Positions 46,920 to 60,300 of a stretch of 64,000 nt of DNA are shown piece after piece. The notes beneath the pieces are model-generated. The model was not told the origin of the DNA. It saw nothing but the letters and a program-made list of their open reading frames with translations, and ran no database searches. Position numbers and translations under genes: made by a program. The stretch covers positions 310,001-374,000 of the forward strand of contig NC_089426.1 in assembly GCF_013426205.1 (NCBI RefSeq), read 5' to 3'. Each line of letters begins with the position of its first letter. Positions within the stretch are counted from its first letter, which is position 1. The DNA is from Metarhizium brunneum (lineage: Eukaryota > Ascomycota > Sordariomycetes > Hypocreales > Clavicipitaceae).

Positions 46920-48405
46920 GGTGCGAGATATGGTCTAGTGTACAGGGGATTTTGCTGATTTCGAACGTGGGTTCAAATTCTAAAGGCAAGTCGAGTCCCG
47001 CTGCGAGCTTGACGGTGCAGAAAAAGCGCGGCAACCGCAAGGATTGTCTAGTGGTATAATTCTTGCAAGAGTGTATGGCAAAATGCAGTGTCGTTTAGAT
47101 CGTGATCGTCAGATGCGTAGCAAAGAGTCTTGAGACAAGGAAAGGCGTGGAGGTTAAACCACACGGTTGGGCGAGAAGAGACAGAACGAGGACTCGGTAA
47201 GCGGCGCGATTTCGTCCACCGTCCGCAAGAAATGAACGTGACAGCGACTGACGAGTCCGTCGAAAGCCAGCACGGGCCGGATGTTGTGGGAGCGGACGGG
47301 ACGTGAAAGGAGAGTGGAAAGACGAAGCGGCGATGAACACAGTTCTGGGAGAGGCTTCCAAAAGTTGAGCCGAGACTTTTGGCGTGACAGCATCTAGCCG
47401 TTTCGGCAGTGGGCGAAACAGAAGCAAGCGTGGGGCTGTCGGACTTGAGTCAAGAAGGAGCGAGGGACATGACATGGGGCGCCAGGTGAAAAGTGCAGGT
47501 GCAAGCGGACAAGACTCAAGAGCCTGAACCCTCTGACACGCATGACATGGCAACATGGAAGGCGTTTACTGTCGCGACGTCCAAGAATAACATGGGCGCT
47601 GTCTGCACTCATTTGGCCATTCAATTTATTTAACTTGGTACATATGAAGATACGTAGATTCTTACAAAGTACTCCTTACCAGACCTCATGTCCTTACATG
47701 TACCGGCACCACTTCACCGGAGCAGGAGGTTGATTGTCGGAGGGCAAGAGGGCAAGAGGGCAAGAGGGCAAGAGGGCAAGGGAAGCAACGGGGCTGGGGG
47801 ACCAGCCAAAGACTTGTTGAGCCACATGAGGCGGTTGGCGGGGTAGTTTCCTCCCCTCAGTTCTCTCCTGAAGCCAAGTGCCTCGCACCCCAGGTACCCA
47901 GTACTCCGTACCGAAGGCGTGAATGGCCATCCGGGCAGTTAGCCAGTGGCACTGACTAAGGAACCAGGTACAGGTACCTACTTAGACGCAAGCACCTTGG
48001 CCTATCAGACATCACCATCTCTTGAGATCTCCAAGCTTCCATCAACGTCCACCTCTCACCTCGGCCCCGTTCAACTTTTGCCTCCCAGTTGTGGCTTTGA
48101 CTCATGTCTCGTTCTGCCTCCGTCAAGCGTTGATGCTCTGCTGTGTTTTGATTCTTCCAGTCATTATTTGTGCACATTGGGCCCATTTGCTCCGTGCTAC
48201 CAGGCGCGGGGTATTAAAACAGTCTCCTTCTTGCTCCAATAAGAGAGCTCCACCAAAGCTCCGACTCCGCCAGTGACCAACCACGTCGACGTCACTGAAT
48301 AATCAGCAACTACATACCTGTTCTTTCGCGCTCTGCAATATCGAAACAGTTGTGCAAACAGGCTAGGAGAACCACCTTCACCAATTTCAAGCCGCAGCTG
48401 CCAAG
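46920..48405. other. Divergent promoter region of STRAP-like and Doa1 genes
   Basis: No supported gene in 1.5 kb. It includes an 8-bp tandem repeat and a TACTCCGTA motif near 47902. Confidence 0.5.
47741..47780 (+). repeat. AGGGCAAG tandem repeat, five units
   Basis: Five perfect head-to-tail 8-bp units in intergenic DNA. Confidence 0.95.
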
Positions 48406-50876
48406 ATGGCCCAAGACTTCAAGCTGTCCGCGCAGCTCATCGGCCATGAAGCAGATGTAGGTTTTACCAATGGCCGACAGGCTCAAACAAGCTCTTTCGG
48501 GGCTTTTTGAGGTCCTGGCCCCAGCTAACATCTTCTATGCAGGTAAGATCTGTCGCTTTCGCATCACCCGAAGTCATTCTATCCGTTTCCAGAGATTGTA
48601 CCGTCCGCAAATGGTCTCGAGGATCCCAAACTCCACCTTCCTTTGAAGGAACACTCGTCAGTCGTGGTTCCGAATATGTCAACTCGGTAACATTCTTCCC
48701 ACCGTCTGCCGATCACCCCAATGGCTTGATTATATCTGGAGGGAAGGATACTGTCATTGAAGTCAAATCACCAGCCGCCGCCTCAACCGATCACGCCGAG
48801 CGTTTACTGATTGGTCACGCGAACAATGTCTGTACTCTCTCCGTAGCCCCCAGCGGCTCATACCTGCTTTCTGGTGGTTGGGATGGTCAGGCCCGTATTT
48901 GGAATCTGCAAAAGTGGGAGACGGTATTGACTCTCGGTGGGCATGATGGTATGGCTGTTTGGAGCGTTGTCGCCCTCGACGACAAAACGGCCGTCACGGG
49001 CTGCGCCGACAAAAAGATTCGCATATTTGATCTCACTCAATCCACTGGGGGCGAGGTACAACCAAAATCTACAATATATACACCAGATGTTGTACGAGCC
49101 CTCTGCAAGATTCCCGATAACCACCCCAGCGGGGGAGACATCGCCAGCGCCAGCAACGACGGGACCATCAGACTATGGAAGTTGAATGGACAGCAAGTCG
49201 GGGAATTGCACGGCCACGAAAGTTTTGTTTATAGCCTGGCCAGCTTGCCGACGGGTGAGTTGGTTAGCTCTGGAGAAGATCGTACCGTGCGTGTGTGGAA
49301 AGGCACCGAGTGTATTCAGACCATTACGCACCCAGCCATTTCAGTGTGGACAGTGTCTACTAGCCAGGATACTGGTGATATTGTCACAGGTGCCAGTGAC
49401 AGCATCGCTCGCGTTTTTACTCGAAGACCTGACCAAGTGGCCGACAAGGAGACTTTATCTGAATTCGAGGCGTCCGTCAAGTCTTCGGCTATTCCTCAGC
49501 AGCAACTAGGCAGCATCAACAAGGAAAAGCTACCCGGACCTGAGTTCTTGACGACCAAGTCCGGCACCAAGGAGGGCCAGGTGCAGATGATCAAGGAAGA
49601 AAACGGCAATGTTACAGCTCACCAGTGGTCCGTCAGTCAACAGCAATGGATCAGTGTTGGCACTGTGGTTGATGCTGTAGGTAGCACTGGTCGCAAGGTT
49701 GCCTATCAGGGAAAGTCGTATGACTATGTTTTTGATGTTGATATTGAGGACGGTAAACCACCGTTAAAACTTCCCTATAACCTGTCTGAGAACCCCTATG
49801 AGCGAGCGACCAAGTTCCTCAACGACAATGAATTACCCCTCAGCTACCTCGACAACGTGGCCAACTTCATCACCCAAAATACCAAGGGCGCAACTCTAGG
49901 ACAAACGCAAAGCTCTGGGCCAGATCCATATGGAACAGAGAAACGCTATCGACCAGGGGAGGCGGAATCACAGCCTAAGGTTATCCCTCAAAAGGACTAT
50001 CTGAGTATTTCAGCCGCCAAATATGAGGGTAGGTCGAAAACATATATATCATTCTACCAACCACCCTTGGTTACGTCACTGACACTAATCGCATCAATAG
50101 GCATGTTCGCCAAAATATTAAGTGTGAACAATAACTTAGTCTCGTCCGGCCGAAAGGATGCCGCCTTGAATCCCGGCGAAGAAGCAGTGCTGTTGTCGCT
50201 TCGCGAGGCCCTGGAGGCAGGTCGACCAATTCCTATCAAGTCGATAGAACTCGTTGTAAGAAGTGTGACCCAATGGCCATACTCAGATCGCCTCGCGGCG
50301 CTCGATTTGTTTCGTTGTATCGCCAAATTCCCCTCGGTCGCGCAGTGGTCAGATGCCCAATACGGATCTGCCTTGGACCTGGCCATAACGTGCTCTATGC
50401 CGGCTGATGTCCAGCCGAATGAAAATGCGGTCATGATGGGCGCCCGTACGGTTGCAAACCTATTTGGCACCGCAGATGGACGTAGTCTAATAAGCTCGCA
50501 TGCTGACAAGCCAATTGCTTATCTCGAACGAATTACTGGAGTCAAGGGGGGAGAGGCTATTGGAAAGTTCAATCGCAACGTATTGATTGCGGTTACCACG
50601 GCAGCCGTCAATCTGTCGGTGCTCATAAACAAGGAAAAGCTGCTGAGTCCGGAGCAGAGACGTCGTCTCCTCGTGGTACTTGGGGTAGTGCTCAGTGGCC
50701 AGTCCGATTCTGAAGTATTATACCGAGCGTTGGTGGCACTGGGCACCATATTGGCAACATCTACGCAAGAAGCCGGTGGTCTTGACGTTGGCGGATGGAT
50801 TCGTGGAGCAAAGGATCGAGGTTCGGAGGACAGGGTGAAGTCGGTTGCGAATGAGTGCCTAGCTTTGGTGTCATGA
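48406..50876 (+). CDS. DOA1: Doa1/Ufd3/PLAA ubiquitin-binding WD40 protein
   Basis: Three exons, 48406-48456, 48543-50028 and 50101-50876, give 770 residues (yeast Doa1 715, human PLAA 795). Exon 1 encodes MAQDFKLSAQLIGHEAD, and the 72-nt second intron is in frame. A seven-blade WD40 propeller (residues about 10-300) is followed by the PFU ubiquitin-binding domain (NVTAHQWSVSQQQWISVGTVVDAVG..) and the armadillo-like PUL domain that binds Cdc48/p97. It works in ubiquitin homeostasis, ER-associated degradation and organelle quality control in the cytosol and nucleus. Housekeeping gene; no oddity seen. Confidence 0.96.
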
Positions 50877-51298
50877 CGGGCTTTAGCTTTTATCGTAGAC
50901 AAATGAGAATCAAATAGACTGGCACAACGGATAAAGTTGGACTGCCGCCAAGGACATCTCACTCGTGTGTCTCACACAGATTGGCGACATGGGGGCACAC
51001 TTGAACATGGACACTTGAGAAATGAAAAGATGTAGGGAAGTTTATTTCGTACCTACAATGAGGCAAAGGGGGGCTATGAAGATGTGCATGGTATATGCTA
51101 TTACTCGTCCTGCCGGCGCCCAAACTCCTTTGCGAATGCTATATCGCGTGTCAAGATATTTTAAATAAAATCAAAGGGGAATAAAAAAATGCAACCATCA
51201 ATCGATAGCATACCATATCCTAGTTGGAGGAGGTATTCCCTTCTTTCATGCCATTACTTGCATCATATTCCTCAAAATAAATCTGCCTTTTTTTTGGT
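50877..51298. other. Intergenic, convergent gene ends
   Basis: AT-rich 3' flanks. No gene seen. Confidence 0.5.
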
Positions 51299-52195
51299 TT
51301 ACAGCAGAGTCAGCAAGCCAGCAACGACCAGCGGCACGTAGCCCATCCAGCTGAGGGCTCGCAATGACGCCGCAGCAGAAGTGATGTAGGCGTCGGTGCC
51401 AGACATCTTGGTAGCAATGGTGTACATTTCGGCAAAGCCAATGTCGGTCGAGTTGAAGCAGTTTGTCTCGTTGACCTCGCCGATCTTGGGGTCGCCGGGG
51501 TCGGCAAAGATGATGTCGACGCACTACAATCTCCGAGTTAGATGCCAGCTCCTCGTCCTTGACCAAGGTGAACCCCTCCGGTCGATGCGCCGCCCGGCAT
51601 GGAGGGGGGGGGAAACATACCGAGAACAAAGCGGCCCCGTGCTGGGCAAGCTCCACGAGCTGGATGGTGGCCAGGTCGCCGGCCTTGACGGAGGCGTTGA
51701 TGGGCAGGGGAATCTGCGGGAGGCAGATGGTGCCCGGGTACGGGTTGTTGGTGGGACCCTGGATGGTGAAGGGGTGAACCATGGGGTTGGACATGTTCTC
51801 GGGGCCGTGATCGGGGCCGTTGGTGCCGAAGCCCAGGTTGACGTAGATGACGGCGAGGGAGTGGCCTCTGAACCAGCCGGGCTGGAAGGCGAGCGCGCCG
51901 CCCGTCGTGGGCCAGTATGTGCGGTTTTTGGTGGTTCCTATGCCGCCGCCTGCCGGTGTTTTAGTCCTTTCTTCTTCCATTTTCATGAATTCTTGTTTGC
52001 CGTAGTGATGGAGGCGTGGATGGTGTCGCGGGAGAGGGCTTGAGGGCGGGGAGACTCACATGGATACATCCACTGCATTCCGTAGGGGAAGGTGTCGTTT
52101 GTAATGAGGGAATTGCCTCTCCAGCCGGGATACGATATGACGCTATGTGCGGACGCGGTGGCCGCAAGGGCCAGTGTGATGAGTACCAGAAGCAT
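51299..52195 (-). CDS. X325/Bim1-like copper-binding, GPI-anchored LPMO-like protein
   Basis: Three minus-strand exons, 52195-52060, 51949-51621 and 51523-51299, give 229 residues. The signal peptide (MLLVLITLALAATASA) ends just before His, so the mature N-terminus is HSVISYPGWRGN. This is the histidine-brace arrangement of LPMO-fold copper proteins. Other X325 features follow: MYPCGGIGTTKNRTYWPTTGG, the HPFTIQGPTNNPYPGTICLPQIP segment and paired Cys. The C-terminal hydrophobic tail (YVPLVVAGLLTLL) after a Ser/Ala stretch fits a GPI anchor. Known relatives (Cryptococcus Bim1, Laccaria LaX325) bind copper at the cell surface and lack polysaccharide oxidation; a role in copper uptake is inferred from them. 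Confidence 0.92.
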
Positions 52196-53616
52196 GGCGG
52201 ATGGAGACTATGAAGACGTCGCGGAGCAGTTGTAACAGTTTTGGCACGATGCCGTCGCCGTCGGCCAAAGGTCGTATATGCTCACCCCAACGCAAGGGTT
52301 CAGGTGGTTTTACTTGTCTATCTTTTTGGTTCTTTTCCCAACGCTGGCGGTTACGATTTCAGGGTGATCTCGAGAAAACGTTTTAGTAGTAGCCGGAGCC
52401 AGCCCAGCTGAGACGTTTTACAGCAACAAGGCGCCGGGTGAGGGAAAGATGACGAAGACGGGTGTAAGGGTTTGGCAGGCAAGTGACATGGAGATGAAGC
52501 TCAGAGAGAGGCGCCGAGGAGGGAAGAGGTTGGAGCTATATGAAAAGGCGGCCCGTCTGCAAGACCACACTCTGTCGATGGGCGGCAAAGGGACGCAGTT
52601 GACAAGGCAAAGCACAGGGTGCCGGTTTATCCAAACGCACAACAGCATGCAAGCGACGAATCGGGAGAGGGGGTCTCGAAGCCCGCAGGCCAGACGACGG
52701 GGGAATATCTACGCATGGCACGAGAAAATGGCTTCCAAAGGCGGCCGGCGAAGACTGATGAGGGGGGAAGCGTGCAGCTTGGGTGATGATGGATCTGATT
52801 TGGCAGCTCGGCACACGGAAACAAGCAGGGCTGGGGGTCAAACCGGTCCCCCCTGGCGGAGAGAAGCAGCATCATTGGCCGTCGAGGGCAGCCAGCGTCG
52901 GCGGTTGCAAGAGATGCCAGGATGGCGGGATGGCAGGCATTGTGACGATGCGACTTGAATGTTGTGCAAAGGCCGGATTGTGACGCCTGATTGGAGGCTG
53001 CAGGAGGAGCGGCGACGATTTAAGCGCCCGTCATGGCGTGGAGGAGTGGGGCGCGGCACCACACAGCCAATCAGCATACACTTGCGTTTTGGACCTTGAA
53101 TATCGGGTTATCGTGGTGCCTTGGGCCCCTGTATTGCAACATCTGACATGGAACGAACTGGTCAAAGGGCGGAGAGAATCCTACGGTTGATGTCGAGAAT
53201 CGCAGCCGGAACTTAAGCCCCAAGGCGCCGTCGGATGGACAGCCGAGCTGCATTTAATAAACCTTACTTAAGTAGATAGGTAGCTTCGGCGGGTCCACTG
53301 TTGGTGATGGGCCAAGTCTTTTGCGCAGGCACTCGGTGAGGCCCACAGAACTGGTGGTAGCTTCAACCACGGCGAATTGTGAACCAGCACGAGAAACAGA
53401 GCCAAAAAAATCCCAGAGAAGAAATCACATTCAATTGAAGCCAAGCGTCTACGGAGTAAACTGCGTCGATAACAGCATTTCACTCGAAAGCCATCCAACA
53501 CCCGCGCCATCCCCAATCTCCATCCCCAACTAGCTACCCTGTAGAAAAACTCATCCTCAACCACCACCTCCACCACCACCAAACCATCACGAGATTCACA
53601 ACCCCCCAAAGAAACA
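52196..53616. other. Divergent intergenic region, 1.4 kb
   Basis: Promoters of the X325 gene (minus) and the SRR1-domain gene (plus). A CCA-rich 5' leader lies at 53554-53586. No supported gene. Confidence 0.45.
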
Positions 53617-54564
53617 ATGCCAGCCGCCGACGCCCAAGAATGGACGTTCCCCAAGCCCAAAAAGACGCGCAGACGCCCTCCCCCGCCACCAGCACCCCAG
53701 CGCACCGCACCCGCAATGTCCGCATCCGCCATCAGGGCAGAGCACCTCAGCGCGAAAAGGGACTGGGCGTCATCAACCTGCTGCACCTCCCTCCGCGAGC
53801 TCGTCGCCTCACACGGCCCGGCCCTGTCCCCCGTCACCAGCGCCGTCTGCCTCGGCCTCGGCACCTTCGACCCGCACGACGGCTCGTGCGAGTCCAAACG
53901 CCGCACCCATCGCCAGTTCATCGCCTTCCTCACCATGGTCGAAGAGCTGGGTACGTAATCCCCCCGCGTAGCCAGACGGCGAAGCACGCACTGACGGAGG
54001 CGTAGAGAAACTTGCCGGCACAAAGATCGAGTGCATCTTCCAGGAGCCGCTCTTCACGGATGCGGAGAGGACGTTTCTGACCGGCATGGGCTACCGCGTC
54101 GTCGACCACCCCGTTGCGTGCCGCGCCGTGACGGCCGACTCGCTGCTGTACGGGGTTCACTTGTATCGCGAGCTGTACGAGGAGGCGCTGCGTGCGGCGC
54201 TGCCGGCCGTGTTTGTCGGCACCGACTGGGACACGTGGGACGGGTAGGTGGTATTTTGTTTTTGTTTTGGCTTTGAAGTTTCTTCCCCCCCTTTCCTTTC
54301 TAATGTTTCTTTTTTTTTTAACCGCTAATGACAGAAAATTGCAATAGGGTGCTACTGGAGCGTGAGGCGGTGCAGGGCGTGAGGAGGATGCATGAGAGGT
54401 ACGAGAGGTTTGCGTTTCCCGAGGATGGCATTACGTTTTCGAGCACGTCTGTTTACTGGCGGCCCAGAGGGGCTTTGGCCAGCAGCAAGGGCGGAGGAGA
54501 AGAGCATGGCAGAGCAGAGAATGAGTTGGTGGATAGGTTGGACAAGGTGGACAAAAATGCGTGA
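53617..54564 (+). CDS. SRR1-like domain protein
   Basis: Three exons, 53617-53950, 54006-54243 and 54348-54564, give 262 residues. After a Pro-rich basic N-terminus, the SRR1-like domain shows VCLGLGTFDPHDGS..RRTHRQFIAFLTMVEEL, IECIFQEPLFTDAERTFLTGMGYRVVDHP and an AVFVGTDWDTW end region. Plant SRR1 affects circadian timing, and yeast Ber1 is linked to microtubules; the biochemical role is unknown. The last intron is 104 nt and contains T-rich tracts. Splice phases all agree. Confidence 0.85.
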
Positions 54565-55166
54565 AGATGAATGGTGTTGCTGGGTTTGGTCAAAGGAGGC
54601 CCTGATGATTTGCAATGAATAATAGCGTGGCGTTCAGCGACAGGACTGGCAATGCAAACATTTGCGTTATAGTACATTGGCTACGAGTTTGATTCGCAAA
54701 TGCCAAAAAGGGTGAGAAAGGCCCGGTGCTGCAAGGTAAAGTAAAGCCGAGTCTTGTATTTATCCGTATCTAATACTAATGCCTAATGCCGTGTCCGCTC
54801 ATATAATAGCAAAGCTGCCAATGCCGCTCGCTTCAAACCACAAGATATACCACACAATAAACGTATAATACCTCTGTTCCCTCGTCTTCCCTGGAAAAGA
54901 AAACAAATCAAGTCGCATGTATATGCACAGGGAACAAGATGTCAAATCCATATTTTCTACAAGCTCCATAACGCCAGAAGCAACCAAGTAACCAAACTAA
55001 AAGGACCAACTGGTAAACAATGTTTTCGGCGTCGGGGTCAAAGTAATAACATTGGTCATGGTGTCGCGTGTGGAGGCGAAGTGATGTAGCAGCCAAGTTA
55101 CTGCCCAGTGCTGGTGGTCGCTTTGAAAGGCTTCCCAGCGTCGGTCGTTCTTTGTTTCTGACCCAG
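54565..55166. other. Intergenic, convergent gene ends
   Basis: No coding signal seen. Confidence 0.5.
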
Positions 55167-57392
55167 CTATACCGTCTTGCCGCCGCAATCAGGAATCTTG
55201 ACACCACTCTTGAGCTTGCGGTTGACGTCCATCAGACCCCACTTGTCTTCCCATTCCTTGTCCTTCTCATTGAACCGAATTTTCCAAGGCTCGTCAAATG
55301 CCTCGAACCAAAAGTAATTGGTGCCATTGGCAAGCGCCTGACACACCCAGTCGTTCATGAACCGATTCATGCCGTCGACACTCGCGACTGCACCCGGCGT
55401 TGAGGGGCCGCATGTTGTAGCGGCACCACAGTCCTTGCCGCCATCGCTGGGCCAGCCCGTCTCTGAAATGACATTTTTCGACGTCTCAGATTTCCAGTAT
55501 TGCTTATCCCTATTAGTCCAAAAACTGTATGTCCAAGACGCCGCCTGCTCTGCCGACACTCCGGCGAAGAATGGATGAATATTGGCCATGATGTAGTCGC
55601 TCTTATCGGCCAAACCCTGCTGCCAATTGTCACCAAGGTCTGACGACGCCACGGGCAAGCTGATCTTCTTGGTTGTCAGGTTGGTTCGAACACCATCAAG
55701 AACGGTACCGAGCTGGGTTATAGACATCTCTTTACGGAAGAGGATTTCATTGGCAACAATAACGCCTTCGAATGGTTTCTCGCCATATTGATCAAGGATG
55801 TCCCACATCTGTGCTAGTTGTCGCGTGTTGGTTGTCGTATTGCCGTCTTGCCATACGCCTAACCAGATCTTGATATCGTTCTGCATCTTAAGCTGATTGA
55901 CAGCATGAATCACCATCTGAGTCTGATTACAGTCGGTGCCGTATAAGCGAATTTTGTTGGTCAACTGGCTGAGAACTGCAACGTCACGGGTAATATTGTT
56001 TTGCGACGGCGGATTGTGTATGCAGTCGGGATATTGTGTGTTCAGAGGTGTGTAGTCCATTCCAGGAAACACCTTGTGGAGGTCCTTGTTGTTGAGAAGC
56101 GCCTTGATCTCTTTGCTGTTGATGTCGAGGTCACCATTCTTGTTCGTGTCATCCGCCGCCGAGTCACCACTGCCGCTGCTGCTACCACCAGACTTCTTGT
56201 TGCCAGCAATCATACTTCCGACAACACCACCCACGATGGCGCCGGCAACTACGAGGAAGACCAGAATAATCACGAGCCATTTGCACTTCTTGCTGCGACC
56301 TTTGTCGGGCGCTACCCAATTGTCCGGCTTTTCGCGCGCAAGTTCGGACTCACTGCGACCTACATCCAAGAGTCAGTTGCTAAGACTTAACTCACTCAAC
56401 CGCCGTTTCATGGATAGAAACTTACCGCTTCGATTCAACATACCTCCAGCAGCAGCCGCGGCCCCAATCCCAGCGGCGCCCGCACCAGCCGCAGCACCAA
56501 GCCCTGCTCTTGCTCGGTCAGAGTGTGGTAAACTGAGCATCGAATTTCTCTGGCTGTGCCGTGCGTAATTCAGGCCGTCATCACCGTCATCAACAATGTC
56601 ATTCGGATTAACGACTCCCAGGCTGGCGTCGTGGTATCTGTGTCCGTTTGTTGGCATTGCTTGGTAGGGCTCGTCTCCAAAGGACTCGCCACCAAAACTT
56701 CGAAGACTTCTTGTCGGGGAGTGTGTGGCAGAGGGAGTACTGAAAGGATTGAGACTTGACCCAGAACCCTGCGCGGGAAGTTGAGGTTGCCCTGGGCCAC
56801 GGTTGTAAACCGTTTCTGGAGCATACCCACCAGGCTGTGAGTTGTTGTATCCCGCATCGTGCGTATTGGGATACTGACTTCGCGATGGTGGAGGAGGTAG
56901 TTGACCGATGCCTCCCGCAGCCTCCATTCCGCCTTCATGAGCCCTGTGATCAGCAACGCTATAAGCAATACCAGCCATGCCCCCAGATGCATGCTCGCCA
57001 AAGTTGTCGGCCCCTGGGGTAATGTTGTTTTGGGCCACGTGTTGCGCATACGGGTGATCCTGGCCATGCTGGGCAGGATCTCTATTGTACGCGGTGAAAT
57101 CATTGTGCTGAGGAGGCGCCGGTGCAACCGCTTCGTGGCCATAACCACGACTGGCAGACGGAGCATCGTGTCCTACATAAGACTGATATGGCTGGTAAGG
57201 TTGATGTTGCTGCTGCATTCTGAATGCGTCTTGCGGTCGCGGCGGAGAGGCGTCGTCGTAATATGGTGAATCTGCAGCAGCATAATCATAATTGTAGACA
57301 TTTCCGCCGGCTTGTCTAGGGGGCGTGTTGTAGTCGGGTGGGCCGCCTAAGGGCTCTCTCTCTTGATGGTCGTCCCTTCCGTATCGCTGCAT
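55167..57392 (-). CDS. btgC: GH17 glucan endo-1,3-beta-glucosidase, BtgC type
   Basis: Two minus-strand exons, 57392-56426 and 56359-55167, give 719 residues. A long Tyr/Gln/Pro-rich cytosolic N-terminus (about 1-345) is followed by one transmembrane helix (about 350-375, WLVIILVFLVVAGAIVGGVVG). A Ser/Gly linker then leads to a GH17 catalytic domain. The acid/base Glu527 (VANEIL) and nucleophile Glu622 (ISETGWPS) are intact. The type II membrane layout and length match Aspergillus BtgC, a wall beta-1,3-glucan remodelling enzyme at the plasma membrane. The single intron lies just before the transmembrane helix. Confidence 0.94.
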
Positions 57393-60300
57393 GTCGGGCA
57401 GAAGGGTGTCTATAATGTATTATGGTGTCGAAAGGCGCGCGCCTACGAATGAGATGGCTGCCGGAGAAGAGGGCGCAGGGTGAAGTGAGAGTGGCAGCGA
57501 AGGAGAACGGAGCAACGAATTGACCAGAAATTGAGAAGCACGAACTATTTCATTGGCAGACTCCGCGACCATGTACTACTGCAAGCCGGGAGTGCCTCAG
57601 AAGTGCCGCAGAGAGGACATGTGATGGATGCTCCGCAGCACTTGCCTTTGGATCCGGGAGTTGAAAGAGAAGCAGTTTCGAAACGTCTCGATGGTCTGCT
57701 CTCTAGTCGATTTTGCCAACTTCTGCAGTAAAAAGGTTTGATGGTCGCCGGAAACGTAGTCTTTGTCGAACTCAATACAAATCAAGCGCCCGCGGGTTGG
57801 GTGTCGTCAGCCAAGTTGGATGATGGGACAGCCACTCGCTGGTGTTGGGCGAGTGACGGGGTGGCGGTCGCTGCGGTGATGAGGCCGGCGTGTTGCCCTA
57901 ATGGAAGGCCGGCGTGTTGCGATGGCGGACTAGCTTACACGCGCTAGTCCCAGGGCAGCGATTACGGCCCCTTGCTGTGCAATGATGTCTGCGATGACAA
58001 GTAGAGTCAATACAGAGCGGGCTCGGCGATGGGCTGAAGATGGTTTGAGAGTTGAGAACAATTCAGTCGAGCGTCGACGACACCTGTGCATTCGACGTCT
58101 GGTTGTGTGAGGGGAAAGGAACACGGAAGGAGCGAGGGACAGCGCAAATCAAATGGGAAGGCGGGTGAGCACTGCGGCGGAGGCGTGACCCTGGTGAGTG
58201 CGGTGATTGAGGCTGAGACAAGCCCTCGACTCTTCCTTACCACAAGCCGGACATCTGGATGGAGACAGACAATGAGACGGACACGACCAGAGACTGGGGG
58301 TTGCCTTGGAATGCACAATGCCCCGTGCATGGAGTCGCTCGCCTCATGCACGCCGTTCAACCTGCTGTGCAAATACGATGCAACCAACGGCCATGGGAGA
58401 CAGCTGGCCTTGGACTTTTCAACCGTCGCCTCCCAAAACTGCCATTCAACTCCCCTTTCTCGATTCTGCCAACTCCAAGTGTTGGCCTTGGCCTGCCGCT
58501 CTTACCTTTGACGGTCCTGCCCACGAATTCCAACTTGTCGTCGCTGCGCCTCAAATATGTACCACGATGTGGCATGTCGAGGCCTGCAGTTGGTCCCTCC
58601 TCTCCCCCCGGCAACGTCTGGCATCCAGAGTGGGTGCTCGCGTGTTTGAGAGTGGCCTGCGGGTGTCTGAGGTGGTCAGGCCATGAATCAGATCTACCAG
58701 GAGATCTACGGGGTCCCAGGTAAGAAACACGCATTGGAACCTGAGAGCAATGCAAACTTTATTAAACGCCTGGCTGATACTTGACCGCTTCCCCAATGGC
58801 TATGAGCCTTATCGAGTGCGGGCGGCCAATATAAGATTCAGTTCGACCCCCAGCAATACTCCGTACCATGCCTCGCCTTTGCACCCAGTCCATCCAACAT
58901 CGAGATGGAGGGTGACGACATCCGCAAACACGAGCTCCACAAGCCACTTCGGCCGCTTTGGGCCAATGTCGGCCAGTACTTGAGCCCACCAGTAACCAGG
59001 GGCTTGGGCGCCTGTACAAGTACTTACTACTCCGTACTAGGCAGTGGTAGTTCCTGGATTTGAATTGGAGTGGCAATTAATTTCCTTAGGTTTCCCAGCA
59101 TCCCAGGAACCGACCGTCTTTGCACTTCACGCTGATGGCCAAAATCGAATCTTTCCAAACAATTTCATCTTTCGCACCACGCTGGTCATGTTATCGCCTA
59201 ACAGATGAAGCCACCTACGGAGTAGTGCAGATTTGCAAACCCAGATGTTGTTTTTCCTTGGATTTGCATCAGTCTAACTATCGATTCTTGTTAAGGGGAT
59301 CTCCAAACTCCGAAGCGCCACACCATAGGATCTCGTATAATTCTTCCCTGATGGGGCAGGTCCAATATTGGACATGACAGAGTCACCATCCGGCAATATT
59401 ACGGAGTACTTTGTGCCATGAAATAGGGGTCATGGAGAAAGGCGGCCCAATACGTACTCCGTACAGAGCATATTGAAACACTTATCCCATGTGTGAATTT
59501 TGGACCCTGCAACATATTTCCAGCTTGACTCGCTCCGTACTCCGCACTATCATCCTTGATTAAAGCCACACAGGTTGGCTTCAGCGCTTTTGCGACTTTT
59601 GACGCGACATCTCCCAGGCCGTAGCGATGGCTTCATCCGATATACACTTCCAGGGTTAATGATCGACAGCAGGTGATTCCAGCAAGCTGTTAACGACCTG
59701 CCATGCTATGAAGGAGCATGTTGTAGAACGCATCAAGGTGTGTAATCAGGATTGCAATACGGGCATGATACTCATGTGTACGGAGTACTACTACTACTAC
59801 TACTACTACTCCTGTGGCAGGGTTCTCCGTACCTGCAATTGATGTCAGGCCGACCGTAACGACCGGAAAACTGGATCAAGATGATCGCCAGGAGGTCCAC
59901 AAGTGGCGCATATTCTTGCTCTCCCCATTCCTACAGTTTCCTGGCCCCCCTCCCATTCTAATGGGCCCGCGTATCTCGACGCCCTTGTGCAATCCATACA
60001 TTTTTACGGGCCGGTATGGGTGCTTAACTGACCCCACGGAAACCCTCGGCAGCTATTCAAAGGGCTCTCGCCGTCCCGTCTAGGACAGTGTTGAGTGGCG
60101 CAGTATTTCTTGCGTCGTCCGATCTGGTCGCTGGTTGAACAGCGGGAAGAGCTGAGAAGTCCTGGCCGTGAAGCTCAATTCCGTTGGATGTCACTAATAT
60201 TCAAGTTTAGTCCAAGGCTTTGGTCCTCGCTCTTCTGCGCCGGTCAAAACCCAGGCCATGGCATCGCCCGTTTACCGCCGACTGCCATGAATCGATAGTG

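Noticed and set aside
47095..47556. 153-residue minus-strand frame upstream of the STRAP-like gene
   Set aside because: Low-complexity Ser/Leu/Pro composition, no family signature, lies in a divergent promoter region.
58086..58723. Overlapping 120-155-residue frames suggesting a gene
   Set aside because: Three frames on both strands are equally open, none has family features or convincing splice links.
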